Both the position numbers and the translations under genes were made by a program. Positions 4,797-5,920 of a DNA stretch of 5,920 bases are shown in pieces. The DNA comes from Gammaproteobacteria bacterium UBA2955 (GTDB lineage Bacteria > Pseudomonadota > Gammaproteobacteria > Pseudomonadales > Azotimanducaceae): the NCBI GenBank assembly GCA_002348825.1, contig DEBN01000005.1, positions 1,090 to 7,009 of the forward strand, given 5' to 3'. Under the pieces are notes generated by a model. That model saw nothing but the letters and a program-made list of their open reading frames with translations, was not told where the DNA came from and did not search any database. The stretch's first letter is position 1. Every line of letters begins with the position of its first letter.

Positions 4797-5678
4797 CTAC
4801 ACCTCGTTTGGCTTCAATAATCTTGGCCATTGAGGCATCGATTGCAAAATGTGTTCGCCGATTTCGTCCACAGACCATGGTTCAGCCATACTGTCTTTCT
4901 CCGCAATGACATCTGTTTGCCACGAGAGAAGTGTGGTGCGGTTGCCGCTGACACAAAATTGTCTACCCGTTACTGAACTTGCTTCGTCCGTACATAGCCA
5001 GGCCACGGTTGGAGATACTTTTTCCGGAGCCATAGCCTCGGCAAGTTCTGGTGTATCGGGCATCAGATCTTCAGTCATACGTGACAGTGCCGCCGGAGCC
5101 AAGACATTTACGGTAATGCCGTATTTCATGCCCTCAAGTGCAAGTACTCGCATAAATCCGGCAAGACCAGCTTTTGCGGCGCCATAGTTTGTTTGGCCAA
5201 AGTTACCAATTAGGCCGGAGGTTGAACTGGTCATAATGATGCGCCCACCTTGTCCTTGTTCAAGGAGTGCCGCCCAGACATGCTTACTGGCTAGGTAGGC
5301 GCCGCGCAGATGTACGTCGATCACCGCGTCCCACTCGGAGTCGGTCATATTCTTAAATGAGCGGTCGCGCAAAATCCCAGCGTTATTGATCAAAATATCT
5401 ACGCGGCCAAAGCTGTCCATAGCCGTTTTGACCATCGCCTGTGCAGCGGCGTCGTCGGTGACTGATCCATAGTTTGCGACAGCTTTGCCGCCCGCGGCGA
5501 TGATTTCTTCGACAACAGCATCGGCCATACTCTGTCCGCTACCAGTCCCGTCCCGCGCGCCGCCAAGATCATTGACCACCACCGACGCGCCCTCGCGTGC
5601 TAGCAATAGCGCGTGAGCGCGTCCGAGTCCGCCACCAGCTCCGGTCACTATGGCGACTTTATTGTCGAGATTTCCCAT
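4797..5678 (-). CDS. SDR-family 3-hydroxyacyl-CoA dehydrogenase-like protein (17-beta-HSD4/MFE-2 type)
   Basis: 293-aa short-chain dehydrogenase/reductase, predicted cytoplasmic. It has a Rossmann nucleotide-binding motif TGAGGGLG (12-19), D37 in VVNDLGG (consistent with NAD preference), NNAG (98-101) and catalytic S152, Y165, K169 in SSTSGLIGNFGQTNYGAAK. The NDLGG loop and the GNFGQxNY segment are typical of the dehydrogenase domain of peroxisomal multifunctional enzyme 2 (HSD17B4), which oxidises 3-hydroxyacyl-CoA. The tail from about residue 245 fits the longer MFE-2-like SDRs rather than FabG (about 245 aa). The ATG at 5678 has GAGGGA about 7 nt upstream. It lies 29 nt behind an acyl-CoA dehydrogenase gene, so the two probably act in one acyl-CoA (fatty acid, sterol or similar) oxidation pathway. 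Exact substrate cannot be told. Confidence 0.88.
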   Translation of the reverse strand: MGNLDNKVAIVTGAGGGLGRAHALLLAREGASVVVNDLGGARDGTGSGQSMADAVVEEIIAAGGKAVANYGSVTDDAAAQAMVKTAMDSFGRVDILINNAGILRDRSFKNMTDSEWDAVIDVHLRGAYLASKHVWAALLEQGQGGRIIMTSSTSGLIGNFGQTNYGAAKAGLAGFMRVLALEGMKYGITVNVLAPAALSRMTEDLMPDTPELAEAMAPEKVSPTVAWLCTDEASSVTGRQFCVSGNRTTLLSWQTDVIAEKDSMAEPWSVDEIGEHILQSMPQWPRLLKPNEV

Positions 5679-5707
5679 TATTTTTCCCTCAGTCAGTTTT
5701 TGATTTT

Positions 5708-5920
5708 TTAGTAGGAACGCGGCATGTCTAACACATGCTCTGCCACGTAACTCAAGATTAAGTTAGTTGATATCGGGGCGATTTGATAAAGCCGCGTTTC
5801 TCTGAACTTCCGTTCGATATGGTATTCCTTGGCAAATGCAAACCCACCGTGAGTTTGCATACAAACGTCCCCAGCATTCCAAGACGCTTCCGACGCGAGC
5901 ATTTTCGCCATATTGGCCTC
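5708..5920 (-). CDS. Acyl-CoA dehydrogenase, C-terminal fragment (runs off right edge)
   Basis: The last 70 codons are open from the window edge (E-A-N before MAKMLASEASW) to TAA at 5710-5708. MLASEASW, then CMQTHGGFAFAKEYHIERKFRE and LYQIAPISTNLI form the C-terminal helical domain of FAD-dependent acyl-CoA dehydrogenases. The QTHGGFAFAKEY segment corresponds to the conserved Q-x-x-GG-x-G/A region that helps bind FAD across the dimer, and the segment R-x-x-R-LYQIAPIST to the family's R-DAR-x-x-x-I-x-GT region. These enzymes make the 2,3-double bond in acyl-CoA. It ends 29 nt before the SDR start and is probably the upstream gene of the same operon. The N-terminal and middle domains, including the catalytic Glu, are outside the window. 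Confidence 0.9.
   Translation of the reverse strand, partial: EANMAKMLASEASWNAGDVCMQTHGGFAFAKEYHIERKFRETRLYQIAPISTNLILSYVAEHVLDMPRSY

Noticed and set aside
4603..4878. 91-codon minus-strand frame joining the SDR end and porin start
   Set aside because: Crosses the SDR stop, terminator hairpin, Pho box and porin start in another frame; composition is not protein-like.
4849..5187. 112-codon plus-strand frame inside the SDR gene
   Set aside because: Antisense shadow of the SDR, whose catalytic motifs are all present in the minus-strand frame.

Overview
The window looks like chromosomal DNA of a Gram-negative bacterium, most probably a marine-type gammaproteobacterium. It has an outer-membrane porin with signal peptide and C-terminal aromatic residue, a PhoB/PhoR pair closely resembling the enterobacterial/pseudomonad proteins, E. 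coli-like Pho boxes and an acyl-CoA dehydrogenase/SDR fatty-acid oxidation pair. Base composition appears moderate and even across genes. I see no mobile element, CRISPR array, tRNA or rRNA. No genus can be assigned from the sequence alone.

Layout, left to right. Positions 1-86 (minus) hold the first 28 codons of phoB, running off the left edge. Positions 87-698 have no convincing gene. Positions 699-821 (minus) hold a 40-codon ORF with a perfect AGGAGG ribosome binding site, encoding a small protein with one C-terminal membrane segment. Positions 870-934 contain divergently oriented Pho boxes, one pointing at the small ORF and one at a PiT phosphate transporter gene (1074-2324, plus). Convergent to pit, with only 9 nt between, is phoR (2334-3386, minus). 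50 nt upstream of phoR lies a putative porin gene (3437-4657, minus), preceded by its own Pho box (4709-4726) and an inverted repeat at the predicted start of transcription. Further right are a probable terminator, an SDR gene of the 17-beta-HSD4/MFE-2 dehydrogenase type (4797-5678, minus) and the 3' end of an acyl-CoA dehydrogenase gene (5708-5920, minus), which form a separate lipid-oxidation operon.

How it fits together: positions 1-4726 read as a compact phosphate-starvation locus. Three 18-bp sites with the PhoB architecture (7-bp repeat, 4-bp spacer, 7-bp repeat) each lie at the right distance and orientation to drive (i) the new small membrane protein, (ii) the Pi transporter and (iii) the porin-phoR unit. 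The likely roles are outer-membrane entry (porin), inner-membrane uptake (PiT), sensing (PhoR) and transcriptional control (PhoB). Unusual points are the undescribed small ORF under a Pho box, a PhoR without its N-terminal membrane anchor, separation of phoR from phoB by a gene on the other strand, and the long gene-poor stretch in front of phoB. The function of the porin and small protein, and the regulation of all three units, are inferences from sequence and context.
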